A stretch of 64,000 bases of DNA from Candidatus Amarobacillus elongatus (GTDB lineage Bacteria; Chloroflexota; Dehalococcoidia; Tepidiformales; Tepidiformaceae). The position numbers and the translations under genes are program-made. The stretch covers positions 60,282-124,281 of the forward strand of contig JADJBX010000009.1 in the NCBI GenBank assembly GCA_016703545.1, given 5' to 3'. Positions 1 to 11,200 of this stretch are shown here, in pieces. The notes under the pieces were generated by a model. The model searched no databases, had not been told where the DNA came from, and worked only from the letters and a program-made list of their open reading frames with translations. Within the stretch, counting starts at the first letter, position 1; the number at the start of each line of letters is the position of its first letter.

Positions 1-2
1 GC

Positions 3-1127
3 CAGTTCCACGGCGTCGTCACGCTGCGCACGGCGCTCGCGTCGTCGTACAACGTGCCGGCCGTGCGCACACTCGATGCCCTCGGCATGGACGCCTTCCT
101 CGAGGTCGCGCACCGCTTCGGGCTGCGCACGCTTTCGAACACGGAGGTGTACGGCCCCGCCGTCGTGCTGGGCGGCGGGGAAGTGCGGCTGCTCGACCTC
201 ACAGCCGCCTATGGCGCGCTCGCCACGGGCGGCACGCTCGTGCCCCCGTTCGCCGTCGCCCGCGTGCGGGACGCGGCGGGCCGCACCATCTACGAACGCC
301 CCGCGGCCGTGACCACGCGCGTCCTCGATGAAGCGAACGCCTGGCTCCTCGCCGATATCCTCTCGGACCCCAACGCCCGCATCCCCGGCTTCGGCGAAGT
401 CACCCCCCTCGACCTCCCGTTCCGCGCGGCGGCGAAAACCGGCACCACCACCGGCTTCCGCGACAACTGGACCGCCGGCTTCACGGCCGACCGCGCGGTC
501 GGCGTCTGGGTGGGCAACACCGATGGCTCGCCCATGACGGATGTCTCGGGCGTGGATGGTGCGGGCCCAATCTGGCGGGACGTGATGTTCGCGACGGCCG
601 AGCGCACGCCACCGCGCTGGCTCACGCAGCCACCCGGCCTCGTGCGCCTGACGGTGTGCGCGCCAACCGGCCAGCTCCCCGGCGAGCACTGCCCCACGCC
701 CCAGGCGGAGTGGTTCCGGGCGGGCACCGAGCCGCGCACGGCCGAGCGGTACTACGTTCGCGCCGCCGATGGCGGTCTCGCAATCGCGCCGCCGGCCGAG
801 GCGGTCGGCTGGGCGCGTTCCGCGGGGCTGCGGATCGCCGCCCCGGAAGCGAGCCCGGCCGCCGTGCGCGTGCTCCAGCCGTCGCCCGGAGCCGTCCTCT
901 ACCTCGCGCCCGAGCTTGGCACGCAGCACGCCCTCCTGCGGGCCGCCGCCGCCGAGTCCGCCACCATCGAACTCCGCGTCGACGGCGTGACCGTCGGCCG
1001 CGAGACAGGGCCTTCCATCTCCGTGCAATGGCCGCTTGCACCCGGTGTCCACACCGTCGAGGCGGTCATCGAATCCAATGGCGTCCTCAGCAGGGCGACC
1101 TCCACCTTCGAGGTACGAGCGCGATGA
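3..1127 (+). CDS. pbpC: Penicillin-binding protein 1C, C-terminal part (5' end outside window)
   Basis: This is the transpeptidase end of a class A PBP that cross-links peptidoglycan in the periplasm. The frame is open from the first bases of the window, so the glycosyltransferase half and the start lie upstream. The SxN motif (SYN) is encoded at about 45-53 and the KTG motif (AAKTGTTTG) at about 430-456. The last roughly 100 residues form a beta-rich domain that fits the PBP1C C-terminal domain (BiPBP_C). The stop overlaps the start of the macroglobulin gene (ATGA), the same pbpC/macroglobulin pairing known from enterobacteria. The catalytic SxxK lies outside the window. Family assignment is firm; the exact PBP1C label rests on the C-terminal domain and the neighbour. 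Confidence 0.9.
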   Translation, partial: QFHGVVTLRTALASSYNVPAVRTLDALGMDAFLEVAHRFGLRTLSNTEVYGPAVVLGGGEVRLLDLTAAYGALATGGTLVPPFAVARVRDAAGRTIYERPAAVTTRVLDEANAWLLADILSDPNARIPGFGEVTPLDLPFRAAAKTGTTTGFRDNWTAGFTADRAVGVWVGNTDGSPMTDVSGVDGAGPIWRDVMFATAERTPPRWLTQPPGLVRLTVCAPTGQLPGEHCPTPQAEWFRAGTEPRTAERYYVRAADGGLAIAPPAEAVGWARSAGLRIAAPEASPAAVRVLQPSPGAVLYLAPELGTQHALLRAAAAESATIELRVDGVTVGRETGPSISVQWPLAPGVHTVEAVIESNGVLSRATSTFEVRAR

Positions 1128-4100
1128 ATGCACTCCAACGCATCCGGGCGGCCCTTGCCGACCATCGTTACCGGCCGCTGGTCCTGTCCGGCGCCGCCAC
1201 TGTCGTGGCGCTCGTTGGGGTGCTCGCCTTCGCTCTCCTGCGCGATGAACGCACGCCGGGCACGCCCACGGAGCCACCGGGCTTCGTGCTCTCCCCGGCC
1301 GGCGATGACGTGCCCCGGCTCGCGCCGATCAAGGTCACCTTCGAACTGCCCCCCGGCGAACGCGATGGCGCCCGCCTCCTTCGCCTCGAACCCCAGGTCG
1401 AGGGCGAGTACGCCTGGCTCAGCGACCGCACGCTCCTCTTCCAGCCCGATTACCCCGGCCTCCTGCGCGGCCAGGCGTACGAGATCACCGTCGCCGCCCG
1501 GCCCGAGGCGGGGCTGCAGCAGCAGATCCAGCGCACGTTCACCGTCACCGGAAAGCTCGTGGTCCAGAGCGTCATCCCCGCGCCCGACGACGTCGATGTG
1601 CCCGCCAACGGCAGGTGCTGGTCCAGTTCAGCCGCGCCGTCGCGCCGCTCACCGTCCTTTCCGAAGCCGACACCCGCCAGCCGGTCATCTTCGATCCCCC
1701 GCTGCAGGGCACGGGCACGTGGCTCAATACGTCGCTCTACCGCTTCGTCCCCTCGGCCATGGCGCCCAACACGAAGTACACCGCGAAGGTGGCGGCCGGG
1801 CTTACCTCCGCCGCCGACGGGAAGCTGGAGGCGCACTACACGTGGTCGTTCACCAGCTACGGCCCCGCTATCGACTCCGTGACACCTGATGCCGGGACAC
1901 TGTACGCCGCTCCCCGGCAGCCCGTGACCGTGACCTTCAACCAGCCCATGGACCAGGCGAGCGTGGCAGCCGCCTTTTCGGTCACGAGCGCGTCCGGCGC
2001 GAAGGTGGCGGGCTCCCTCGCCTGGAGCGACGGCGGCCGCACCGCGACCTTCACTCCCGCCGCCGACCTCTCGCGCGGTTCCGTGTACACCGTGAAACTC
2101 CCCGCGGGCCTCAAGGGTGCCACCGGCGGCGCCACCCGCACCGAGTGGTCGTCGACGTTCACCACCGTGAAGCTCGCGGCCGTCGAGCGCACTTCCCCCG
2201 CCGACGGGGCCACCGACGGCTCGCGCTACGGCATGACGATCACGTTCACCAACCCCATGGACACGGACTCGCTTGAGGACCTGGTCACGGTCTCGGGGAT
2301 CAAGCCCGAGGATGTCCGGCAGTACTGGTACGAGGATGACCGCATCCTCAACATCAACACGCCCCTGCGGCCCTCCACGCGCTACACCGTGGGCATCGCC
2401 GCGGGCGGCAAGGACCGGTACGGCCAGCCGCTGTCGGCCTCGTCGTTTTCGTTCACGACCGGCCGGTTGCCGGCCCAGGTGAGCTTCGCCATCCCGGCGA
2501 CATACACGACGTACTCCGCCGGCGCGGAACCGCTCCTCTACTACCACGCGATCAACACCGGCAGCGTCGCGTTCACCCTCTACCGCCTGACAGCCGACGA
2601 AGGCGCGGCCGTCCGCACCATCAACGGTGTGCCGAAGTCGGGCTCGGCGCAGTGGACCCCCTCCAGCGCGCCACTGAGGACGTGGACGGAGACGAACCCC
2701 GGGACCGCCGACCAGATCCTCGTGCTGTCGACCTCACTCGCCCCGGGCGGCACGCTTCCCGACGGCGACTACTACGTGAAGTCCACCGGCGGCGACTTCT
2801 TCGCCGAGATGGCCTTCACGGTGGTGGATACCGCCATCGTCACCAAGATCTCGAATGACCAGCTGCTCGCCTGGGTGCTCGACCACGACACCGGGCGGCC
2901 GCTCGCTGGTGTGACGGTCACGGCCAGCGGCATCGCCAACGGCAACCAGGTCACTGACGCCAGCGGCCTCGCAACCTGGTCCATCCCCAACAGCAACGAT
3001 ACGTGGCCGCCGAAGGACCGCCGCTTCACCCTCACCATCGACAGCGGTGGGCGCCGTGGTGTGGCGCTGAGCATGTGGCAGCAGGGCGCCTACCCGTACC
3101 AGCTCCAAATCCCGCTGGAATACTTCTCCCGGAAGTACGTGGGCCTCATCTACACCGAGCGGCCCATCTACCGCCCCGGCGAGGAGGTGCAGTTCAAGGG
3201 CGTCGTACGCCTGGATGACGACGCCAGCTACTCGGTCCCGGGCAACGGGACCGACCTCCGTCTCACCATTCACAGCGCTGACGGCAAGAGCCTGCTCGAC
3301 CAGCTCGTGACGCTGAATGAGTTCGGCACGTTCGCGGGCGCCTTCACCCTTCCCTCGGATGCGGCGATCGGGAACTACGGCATCGCCCTCAACTGGTGGC
3401 CGCCCGGCGGGCAGCAAGGCTCGCTGGGCGTCGCCGGCAGTAGTTTCCTCGTGGCCGAATTCCGCAAGCCCGAGTTCCAGGTTGAAGTCGCCGCCGGACG
3501 CGGCTCCTACGCCAACGGCGACACCATCGATGCGACGGCGACCGCCTTTTTCTTTTTCGGCGGCGCGCTTGCCGGGGCGAAGACGGAATGGTCCGTGCTG
3601 GCTTCGCCCTACTACGTGCGCATGAAGGGCTACGAGGCGTACACCTTCGGCGAGACCCAGCGGTGGCGGTACGGGCCGGAGTCCGTGATTCGCGACCCCG
3701 TCCGCGCGAGCGGTACGGCCGTGACGAACGCCGGCGGCGTCGCCTCGTTCGGGGTGCCCGCCGTCCTCAAGGGCGACGAGGGCGCGCAGCAGTTCACCCT
3801 CGCCGCCACCGTCACCGACCAGAGCGCGCAGGCGGTCGCGAACAGCACCACGGTCACCGTGCACCCGGCGTCGCTGTACGCCGGCGTGAAGACGAACGCC
3901 TACATCGGTTTCGCCGGCGAGGCATCACGCGCCGACGTCGTGACCGTCGACACCGAGGGGACGCCACAACCGAACCGGGCCGTGCGCGTGCTGGTGTACG
4001 ACCGCAAGTGGGTCACGACGAAGGAGTCCACCCCGGACGGCGCTCGCCGCTACCGCAGCGACCCCGTCGATACGCTCATCGAGACGCTCTCCGTCACGAC

Positions 4101-7035
4101 CGATGCGAAGGGCCTGGGCTCGGTTTCGTTCACGCCAAAGACCACGGGCACCATTCGCCTCGTGGCCGAAATCACCGACGACCGTGGACGCACAGCGCGG
4201 TCCGCGACCTACCTCTGGGTGGCCGGCGCGGGTGAGGCCAGCTGGCGCATCTCCAACGACGACATCATTCAGCTCGTGGCCGACAAGGAGCGGTATGAAA
4301 TCGGCGAGACCGCGCAGGTCCTCGTGCCGACACCGTTCGAGGGCGCCACGGGCCTCGTGACGGTGGAACGCGGCAAGATCCTCACCCGCGAGGTGCGCGA
4401 TTTCCCGACCACCAGCACCACCATCTCCATCCCCATCACGGCGAAGAGCGTGCCCAACGTGTTCGTTTCGACGGTGCTTTACCGGCCGCCAACGGCGACG
4501 GATCCGGTGCCGCGCTACAAGGTCGGGTACGTGGAGCTCCCGGTTTCCACCGCCACGCGCGCCCTCAACGTCGAAGTGAAGTCCGACCGTGACCAGGCGA
4601 AGCCCGGCGACACGGTTCGCTACACCGTCCGCGTCACCGATAGCGCGGGCAAGGGGGTCAGGGCCGAGGTCTCGGCGGCCGTCGTCGATAAGGCGGTGCT
4701 CTCGCTCGCCGACGACCGCAGCCAGACCGGGCTCGCCGCCTTCTGGTTCGAACGGGGCCTCGGCGTGACCACCACCTCGTCCATGGCGGTCTCCGTGAAC
4801 CGCTCGAACGACGTCATCTCCGAACCGCGCCAGGGCGGTAAGGGCGGCGGCGGGCTCGAGGACGACCGCCTGCGGCAGGAGTTCAAGAACACCGCGTTCT
4901 GGGCGCCGCAGCTGGTCACGAAGGACGACGGCACCCTCACCGTCGATGTGAAGCTGCCCGACAACCTCACGACGTGGCGCTTCCAGGCGCGCGCCGTCAG
5001 CGGCGACACGCTGGTGGGCGAAGGCACGAACGAGCTCATGTCGACGCAGCCGCTCCTGCTCCGGCCCGCGTTGCCCCGCTTCCTCCGCGTCGGCGACGCC
5101 GTGAAGCTCCGGCTGCTCGTGCGCAACGCCACGAAGGACGCCTCGGACGTGACGGTGACGCTCAAGGCCGAGGGCGTGGACGTGACCGGCGACCTCTCGC
5201 ACAAGGCACGGATCGCCGCCGGCGAGTCGGCCGTCATGGAATGGCCGGCGAATGTCACGGCCGAGGGCACGGCAAAGCTCACTTTCACCGCCAAAGGCAG
5301 CGGGGGCCTCTCCGACGCGGTCGTTCAGGAGGTGCCGATCGCGCTCGATGTCACCCCTGAGACGATGGCGACCGGTGGTGTCGTCGCGACGGAATCCATG
5401 ACCGAGGCGATCTATCTCCCCGCCTACGCGATCCTCAAGGGCGGTTCGCTGAACGTGTCCGTGCAGGGCACCCTCGTCGGGTCGCTGAGCACCGAACTCG
5501 CCGCCTTCGCACCCTTCCCGGTGCGTTGGCACGAACCGTCGGAGCGGATCGCGGGGCGCATCGTTGCCACCATCGGCGTCGCGCGCAGCGAGAAGTCGCA
5601 GGGCATCGACGCCTCCGGCCGGATGTCCACCGTCGCCTCCGATGTCGCACGGCTGCTGGCACGGCAACGCCAGGACGGCGGCTGGGCGTGGTGCGAAGCC
5701 CCGGCCTGCGAGAGCGTGCCCCAGGTGACGGCCTCCGTCCTCCTCGCCCTCGGCGAAGCCAACCGCGAGGGCGTCAGGGTCAGCGACGACCAGATCGGCC
5801 GGGCGGCTTCGTACGTCGGCGCGTACATCACGCGCTCGGTCGACCTGCAGAAGCCCGCCGACGCCAGCGAGAAGGCGTACATGCTGTACGCCATCGCCGC
5901 CGGCCGAGGCGCCGGCGACACCTACCTCTCGACCATGCGCGCGCTCCAGGATGGCTACCGCGCGAAGCTCGCCAACTGGGGCCGCGCCTACCTCCTCCTC
6001 GCCTACAAGGAAGCCGGCGTGGCGAAGGACGACCGCTACGTCAGCCAGCTCCTGAACGACCTCGCCGCGGGCATGGTGCCGAGCGCGACGGGCAACCACT
6101 GGGAAGATGAGGGCGCGAAGGGCGCGTACATGACCACGACACGGGCCACGGCGCTCGCGCTCAACGCCCTCGTCCGCGTGGACCCGGGCCACCCCCTCAT
6201 CGAGGAGACGGTCCGCTGGCTCATGAACGCCCGATCGACGGGCGGATGGGAGACCGATATCGAACGGGCGCAGGCCATCCTCGCGCTCTCGGAATTCGCC
6301 GCCGGGACGGGCGAACTGCGGGGTGACTTCACCTTCCGTGCCCTCCTCGACGCACGCGAAATCCTCACCGGCAGGGTGCAGCCGGGGGCCGCGCCCACGC
6401 CCCTCCAGAAGCAGGTCCCCCTCACCGAGCTGGGCGCGGGCAAGGTGACGATGTTCGAATTGGCGCGGGAGGCGACGGAGTTCGGCCGTCTCTACTACAC
6501 GCTCGCGCTCCGCTACATGACGCCGGCCCAGGGCATCGAGTCACTCAATCGCGGGTTCGCCATCTCGCGCGAGTACTCGCTGCTCGACGGCGACGGCAGC
6601 CGCATTTCGAAGGCGAGGCTCGGCGACACCGTCCGCGTGAAGGTGACCGTCATGCTTCCCGAGGACCATACGTTCGTCGTCGCCGAGGACTTCCTCCCCG
6701 CCGGCCTCGAGCCCATCGATCCGCAGCTGAAGACCACCGACCCCAAGCTCATCGCGCTGCTGGAGAAGGAGCGCGCGGAGACGCGGCCGGAGAAGGTCTC
6801 GTACTGGGCGCCGTGGTTCCACTGGTACTACAACCCGTGGCAGCAGGTCGATACGCGCGACGACCGTGTGACGCTCCGCGCAACGCGGCTCGAAAAGGGC
6901 GTGTACGAGTACATCTACTACGCGCGCGCCACCACGCCGGGTGACTACTTCGTCGCCCCCGCGCACGTCCAGGATTCGTACTTCCCGGACCTGTTCGGGC
7001 GCAGCGACAGCGGCCGGTTCGTCGTCGAACCGTAG
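1124..7035 (+). CDS. Bacterial alpha-2-macroglobulin family protein, frameshifted near 1610
   Basis: A very large surface protein (about 1,970 residues) thought in this family to trap proteases and protect the envelope together with PBP1C. It starts at ATG 1124, overlapping the pbpC stop, with one membrane anchor at about residues 20-38. Repeated Ig/MG-like domains follow, then a bait-type region, the A2M domain (NTAFWAPQLVT near 4890) and an alpha/alpha-toroid region with QDGGWAW near 5670. Where thioester members have C-x-E-Q, this protein reads RWHEPSERIAG (about 5523-5555), so it has no thioester cysteine. Near 1609-1612 the frame jumps: GGC-AGG should be GGC-CAG-G, i.e. one C appears missing. 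Downstream the frame is clean to 7035. A sequencing error is likely. Function is inferred from family. Confidence 0.85.
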
Positions 7036-7049
7036 CCACGGGCGGGGTG

Positions 7050-7071
7050 GGGCGCGCCGTTCGGCGCGCCC
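7050..7071. terminator. Bidirectional hairpin between convergent genes
   Basis: Nine-base perfect stem GGGCGCGCC / GGCGCGCCC with a GTTC loop. It lies between the macroglobulin stop and the end of the opposing ABC ATPase gene. There is no U-tract, so it is a terminator candidate only. Confidence 0.5.
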
Positions 7072-7075
7072 AACG

Positions 7076-7786
7076 TCACTTCGGAACCTGGTCCGCGAGC
7101 TTCCCCGCGCGGTGCTCGCGGATTTCACCGTCGTGCATCTCCAGCACGCGGTCCGCGAGTTCGGCCATCGCCATGTCGTGCGTCACCATGATCCCCAGCA
7201 CGTCGCGCGACCGGACCTCCTGGATCAGCGACTCCACCACCTGCCGGCCGCGCGCCGAGTCGAGGCTCGCGGTCGGTTCGTCCACGAGCACGAGCCGCGG
7301 GTCGTTCATCAGCGCCCTCGCGATCGCCACGCGCTGACGTTCGCCACCCGAAAGCTGCGTGGCGAGCGCGTTCCGCCGCTTCGTCAGCCCCAACTCCTCC
7401 AGGAGGCGGTCGGCGCGCGCTCCCGCCTCCTTCTTGTCTGTCGACCCGAGGATCGCGGGTACGAGGAGGTTCTCCCAGGCCGTCAGGAACGGCAGCAGGT
7501 TGTTGGCCTGGAACACGAAGCCGATCATCTCGCGGCGGTACCGTGCCAGGTCCCGCTTCGAGGTACCGCCGACCTCGCGGTCGTTCACGAGGATCCGCCC
7601 GCCGGTGGGCGCGAGCAGGCCGCCGACCATCGCCAGCAGCGTCGTCTTCCCCGACCCACTGGGACCGACGAGCGCGACGAATTCACCCGGGCGGGTTTCG
7701 AAACTCACATTCCGGACCGCTCGCACCGCATCGTCGCCGCTGCCGTACGTCTTTTCGAGCCCCTGGACGACCAGTGTCGTGGTCAT
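7076..7786 (-). CDS. ABC transporter ATP-binding protein (LolD/MacB/DevA type)
   Basis: ATPase subunit (236 aa) of an FtsX-type ABC exporter; it would power the permease encoded just upstream. Walker A is GPSGSGKTT (about residue 42), the signature is LSGGERQRVAIARAL, and Walker B is LVLVDEPTASLD followed by the H-loop THD. Length is typical of the LolD/MacB group. It is the last gene of a tetR-permease-ATPase operon, 10 bases after the permease stop. Substrate cannot be read from the sequence; members of the group export lipoproteins, glycolipids, peptides or drugs. Confidence 0.9.
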   Translation of the reverse strand: MTTTLVVQGLEKTYGSGDDAVRAVRNVSFETRPGEFVALVGPSGSGKTTLLAMVGGLLAPTGGRILVNDREVGGTSKRDLARYRREMIGFVFQANNLLPFLTAWENLLVPAILGSTDKKEAGARADRLLEELGLTKRRNALATQLSGGERQRVAIARALMNDPRLVLVDEPTASLDSARGRQVVESLIQEVRSRDVLGIMVTHDMAMAELADRVLEMHDGEIREHRAGKLADQVPK

Positions 7787-7796
7787 GTTCCGCCCC

Positions 7797-8900
7797 CTAC
7801 TGCTGCTGGCCGAGCGCGATGATGGGATCGACCTTGATCACCTGCCGCGCGGAGAAGGCCGTGCCCACGATTGACGTAACGAGCAGCAACGCGGCCGTCG
7901 TCACGAATGTCCCGGTGGTGAAGGCGATTGGCACGGCATCCGGCAGGCGGCGCAGGCCCGCGTCCGTCAGCATCGCCAGCGGCACCGAAATCGCCAGTCC
8001 GATGAGCGAAATGCCCACGACCTGCAGGAGGATCTGGCGGAAGACGAAGAGGTTGGACGCGCCGATCGCCTTCAGTACGCCGATCTGCGGGATCTTCTGC
8101 AGCGTGAGCACGTAGAAGAACACACCGATGACGAGCGCGCCGATCAGGTACCCGAACACGCGCAGGGAGGTCACCGTCGACTGCTGGCCCGATACGCCCT
8201 CGATGTTCGCGAAGGCGGTGGCCTTGTCGTAGACCTCGTACCCCTCGCCCTTCTTGCCGGGCAGGTCATCGCCCTTGAGGAGGACGATGCTCGCCGCCGG
8301 GGTGTCGTCGCCGCTGCCGCCGTACTTCATCGCGTCCCAGGTCGGCCGCAGGACGTAGACGGCGGGCTGGAAGAAGAACGCGCCCTCGTCGATTTCGCCG
8401 ACGATGGTGAAGGTCCGCCGTTCGAGCCGGATGGTGATCTACACCTGGTCGCCGACCTCGAGGCCGGCGGCCTTGAGGAACGACGAATCCGCGAGCAGGC
8501 CGTCGCGGTCTTCGGCGGTCAGCGCGCGCCCGCCCGTGGTCTTCGGCTCCCCGATGGTGCCGGGGTCATAGCCGAGGAACGCGGCGGAATTCACCTTGCC
8601 GTCGTCGCGGCGGTAGTTCGCGGCGACGTACCCGATGGCCGCCGACTCCTCGGCGCCGGCCGTCTTGCCGATCGCGTCGACCGTCTCCTGCGAAAGCTCC
8701 GAGCGGATGACGCTGATGCCGGCACGGTCCGAGTAGGCGATGGCGTCGGCGTCGAAGTTCTTCAACGCGCTCCCCGCGAGCACGTTCAAGCCCACGCCGA
8801 GCCCGTTAATCATGAGCACCAGGTACGAAATGAGGGTGACGATGAGCGCGATCAACGCGAACTGCACCTTTCGCCGCCGGATTTCGAGCAGACCAATCAC
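7797..8900 (-). pseudogene. FtsX-family ABC permease (DevC/MacB type) with an in-frame TAG
   Basis: Membrane subunit of the exporter. The first 153 codons give an N-terminal membrane helix and part of a MacB-like periplasmic domain. An in-frame TAG then occurs at 8441-8439. The same frame continues without another stop for about 213 codons, through the rest of the periplasmic domain and the FtsX helices (LQKIPQIGVLKAIGAS near 8100). Total length of about 367 codons is right for a DevC-like permease. CAG to TAG is a single transition, so a point mutation or base-call error is the simplest reading. Its ATG overlaps the tetR stop by four bases, showing translational coupling. Confidence 0.8.
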
Positions 8901-9532
8901 GAAGCACCTCCGCCAAGCAAGCCATCGAGCACGATGTTGAGATAGGCAAGCACGCTCTCGCCGGGGGGGAGCGGGAAGCGCGCGGGCATGATGGGTCGCA
9001 GCACGCCATCGGCGAACACGGTCGCGAGGAGCGCCTGCGCGGCGACCGATGGGGGCACGTCGCGGCGCACGAGGCCGGCGCCCTGGCAGGCCGCGAGGTA
9101 CGCCGTGAACTCGTCATACATGGCGTGCGTCGTGCCCATGAGCGCCTCATCGATCTCCGGTTCCGCGCCCCATTCGGCGAGCGCGGTGCGCACTTCCCGG
9201 TGCGATCGAGAGAACGCGGCGTGTGTGAGCAGCAGCCGTTGGCGGAGCTCCGCCCGGAGGTCGCCGGGTGTTGCCGGCAGGGGTGTCGCGCCGACGAACC
9301 GCATCGCGACCTCGTGCCGCCGCCGCACGGCCGCGAGGAGCAGGTCGTGCTTGCTCGGGAAGTAGCGAAACAGCGTGACCTCGTTCACGCCGGCCGCCGC
9401 GGCGATGCGGCGCGTGGTCGCTCCGCGCGCGCCCAATTCGCCGAACACGGCCGCGGCGGCGTCGAGGATGCGGTCCCGGGTGTCGTCCACACGCACACCG
9501 TACCATGCAGGTACTTGCTTGCGTGGCGGCAT
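8897..9532 (-). CDS. TetR family transcriptional regulator
   Basis: N-terminal helix-turn-helix of TetR type: TRDRILDAAAAVFGELG, then GATTRRIAAAAGVNEVTLF, then RYFPSKHDLL. A divergent ligand domain follows. I start it at ATG 9532 (MPPRKQVPAWYG); a longer frame exists upstream but codes only low-quality sequence. It is the first gene of the operon with the FtsX-type ABC exporter (four-base overlap with the permease), so it most likely controls that exporter in response to a compound it moves. The operator was not identified. Confidence 0.85.
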   Translation of the reverse strand: MPPRKQVPAWYGVRVDDTRDRILDAAAAVFGELGARGATTRRIAAAAGVNEVTLFRYFPSKHDLLLAAVRRRHEVAMRFVGATPLPATPGDLRAELRQRLLLTHAAFSRSHREVRTALAEWGAEPEIDEALMGTTHAMYDEFTAYLAACQGAGLVRRDVPPSVAAQALLATVFADGVLRPIMPARFPLPPGESVLAYLNIVLDGLLGGGAS

Positions 9533-9618
9533 GCTTACGCCGCGAGTCCCTGCGGACGTCGAGCGGAGAATCCCGGAAATCGGCAGAATCACCGGCGGTG
9601 GCGCGTTCGCCGCTGTGT

Positions 9619-9624
9619 TAGGAT
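9619..9624 (+). promoter_or_regulatory. Putative -10 element (TAGGAT) of lemA
   Basis: TAGGAT lies 27 bases before the lemA ATG and fits the TANNNT pattern seen upstream of many genes here. No clear -35 box. Confidence 0.35.
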
Positions 9625-9651
9625 CCCGCCCAGTTCGCCTCGGGAGCACGC

Positions 9652-10230
9652 ATGACTACCCTGATCGTGGTCGGCATCATCGTTGTCGTCCTTCTCGTCC
9701 TGATCTTCTGGGTCATTGGGATGTACAACGGCCTCGTCCGCGCGCGGATCCGCGTCAAGGAGGCGTGGGCGGGCATCGATGTCCAGCTGAAGCGCCGCTC
9801 CAGCCTCATTCCCAACCTCGTCGAAACCGTGAAGGGCTACGCCGCGCACGAGAAGGAGACGCTCGAAAACGTCACCCGTGCCCGCGCTGCTCTCGACCGC
9901 GCCGGCAGCCCCCGCGAGGCGGCCCAGGCCGACAACGTGCTGCAGGCAACCCTGCGCTCGCTCTTCGCCGTCGCCGAGGCCTACCCGGACCTCAAGGCGA
10001 ACGAGAACTTCCGCGAACTCCAGCGCGAACTGACCGACACCGAGGACAAGATCGCCTACTCGCGCCAGTTCTATAACACGAACGTCGGCAACTACAACGA
10101 GAAGCGGCTGACCTTCCCCACGGCGATCTTCGCGGGGATGTTCAACTTCGGTCCCGAAGAGTTCTACGAGGCCGAGGACGAAGCGCGCCAGGACGTGCGC
10201 GTCAGCTTCACCAACAGCAGCACCACCTGA
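9652..10230 (+). CDS. lemA: LemA family protein
   Basis: A 192-residue membrane-anchored protein. Residues 4-25 are one hydrophobic segment, followed by NGLVRARIRVKEAWAGIDVQ and the RRSSLIPNLVETVKGYA block, both diagnostic of LemA. The rest is helical, ending with NVGNYNEKRLTFP and FNFGPEEFYEAED, also typical. LemA's biochemical role is poorly known. It is very often encoded beside an HtpX-like membrane protease, as here (46 bases upstream), which suggests a shared role in membrane protein quality control or envelope stress. Confidence 0.92.
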   Translation: MTTLIVVGIIVVVLLVLIFWVIGMYNGLVRARIRVKEAWAGIDVQLKRRSSLIPNLVETVKGYAAHEKETLENVTRARAALDRAGSPREAAQADNVLQATLRSLFAVAEAYPDLKANENFRELQRELTDTEDKIAYSRQFYNTNVGNYNEKRLTFPTAIFAGMFNFGPEEFYEAEDEARQDVRVSFTNSSTT

Positions 10231-10276
10231 TCCCCGTGCGAGCGGCGGACATCCGAGACCCCCGGCGGCGCGCCTG

Positions 10277-11200
10277 ATGACCGGGCGCGCCGGTCCGATC
10301 CTCGTCTACGACCGCATCTCGGCCAACAAGCGCGAGACGTGGTTCCTCCTCATCGCGTTTGTCGTGCTGCTCGGCGGGCTCGTCTCCGCGATCGTGCTCG
10401 GGTTAGGGCTCCCGGTCGGCGCCATCGGCATCGCCGGCATCGTCATCATCCTGTACGCGCTCTTCAGCTACTTCGCCTCGACGTCGGTCGTGCTTTCCAT
10501 CTCCGGAGCGCACGAAGTCACGAAAGAGGAGGAGTGGGAGTTCGTGCGCCGCGTGGAGAACCTCTGCATCGGTGCGGGGCTGCCGATGCCGCGAACGTGG
10601 GTGCTCGAGGATTCGGCGCCAAACGCCTTCGCCACCGGCCGTGATCCCGCACACTCGCATGTCGTCGTTACGCGCGGCCTGCTGGACAAGCTGGAGCCGA
10701 TTGAACTGGAAGGCGTTCTCGCGCACGAGCTCTCGCACATCGGCAACTACGACATCCGGGTGATGACCATCGTCACCGTGCTCGTCGGCGTTGTGGTCCT
10801 GATTTCGGACCTGACGCTGCGCTTCACCGTGATGGGCGCGGGGAGCCGCCGTTCGAACCGGGACAAGGGCGGCGGTGGCGTGCAGCTCATCCTGCTCGCG
10901 ATCGCGATCCTCGGCGCGATCCTCGCGCCGATCGTGGCGCAGGTCCTCCGGTTCGCGGTCAGCCGCCGCAGGGAATACCTCGCCGATGCGAGCGGCGCGC
11001 TTCTCTGTCGCAACCCCGAGGCCCTGGCACGCGCCCTGGAGAAGATCAGCGCCGACCCGGAACCGCTGGAGGCCGCCAACAAGGCCACGGCGCACCTCTA
11101 CATCTCGAACCCGCTGAAGGAGCACTCCAGCTTCCTCAACAACCTCTTCTCGACGCACCCCGACATCGAGGACCGCGTCCGCGTGCTCCGGAGCATGTAG
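10277..11200 (+). CDS. htpX: HtpX-like M48 family membrane zinc metalloprotease
   Basis: A 307-residue membrane protease. Two N-terminal helices (about residues 22-42 and 47-67) precede the catalytic HELSH (H150, E151, H154). Two further hydrophobic segments follow (about 160-180 and 205-225), then REYLADASGA with the third zinc ligand Glu. The C-terminal SFLNNLFSTHPDIEDRV block is the standard M48 end. HtpX homologues degrade misfolded membrane proteins. It follows lemA on the same strand and is probably co-transcribed. Start ATG 10277 is the only reasonable one that keeps the first helix. Confidence 0.9.
   Translation: MTGRAGPILVYDRISANKRETWFLLIAFVVLLGGLVSAIVLGLGLPVGAIGIAGIVIILYALFSYFASTSVVLSISGAHEVTKEEEWEFVRRVENLCIGAGLPMPRTWVLEDSAPNAFATGRDPAHSHVVVTRGLLDKLEPIELEGVLAHELSHIGNYDIRVMTIVTVLVGVVVLISDLTLRFTVMGAGSRRSNRDKGGGGVQLILLAIAILGAILAPIVAQVLRFAVSRRREYLADASGALLCRNPEALARALEKISADPEPLEAANKATAHLYISNPLKEHSSFLNNLFSTHPDIEDRVRVLRSM

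Noticed and set aside
3925..6192. 755-codon minus-strand frame within the macroglobulin
   Set aside because: Antisense shadow of a strongly coding frame; no recognisable motif.
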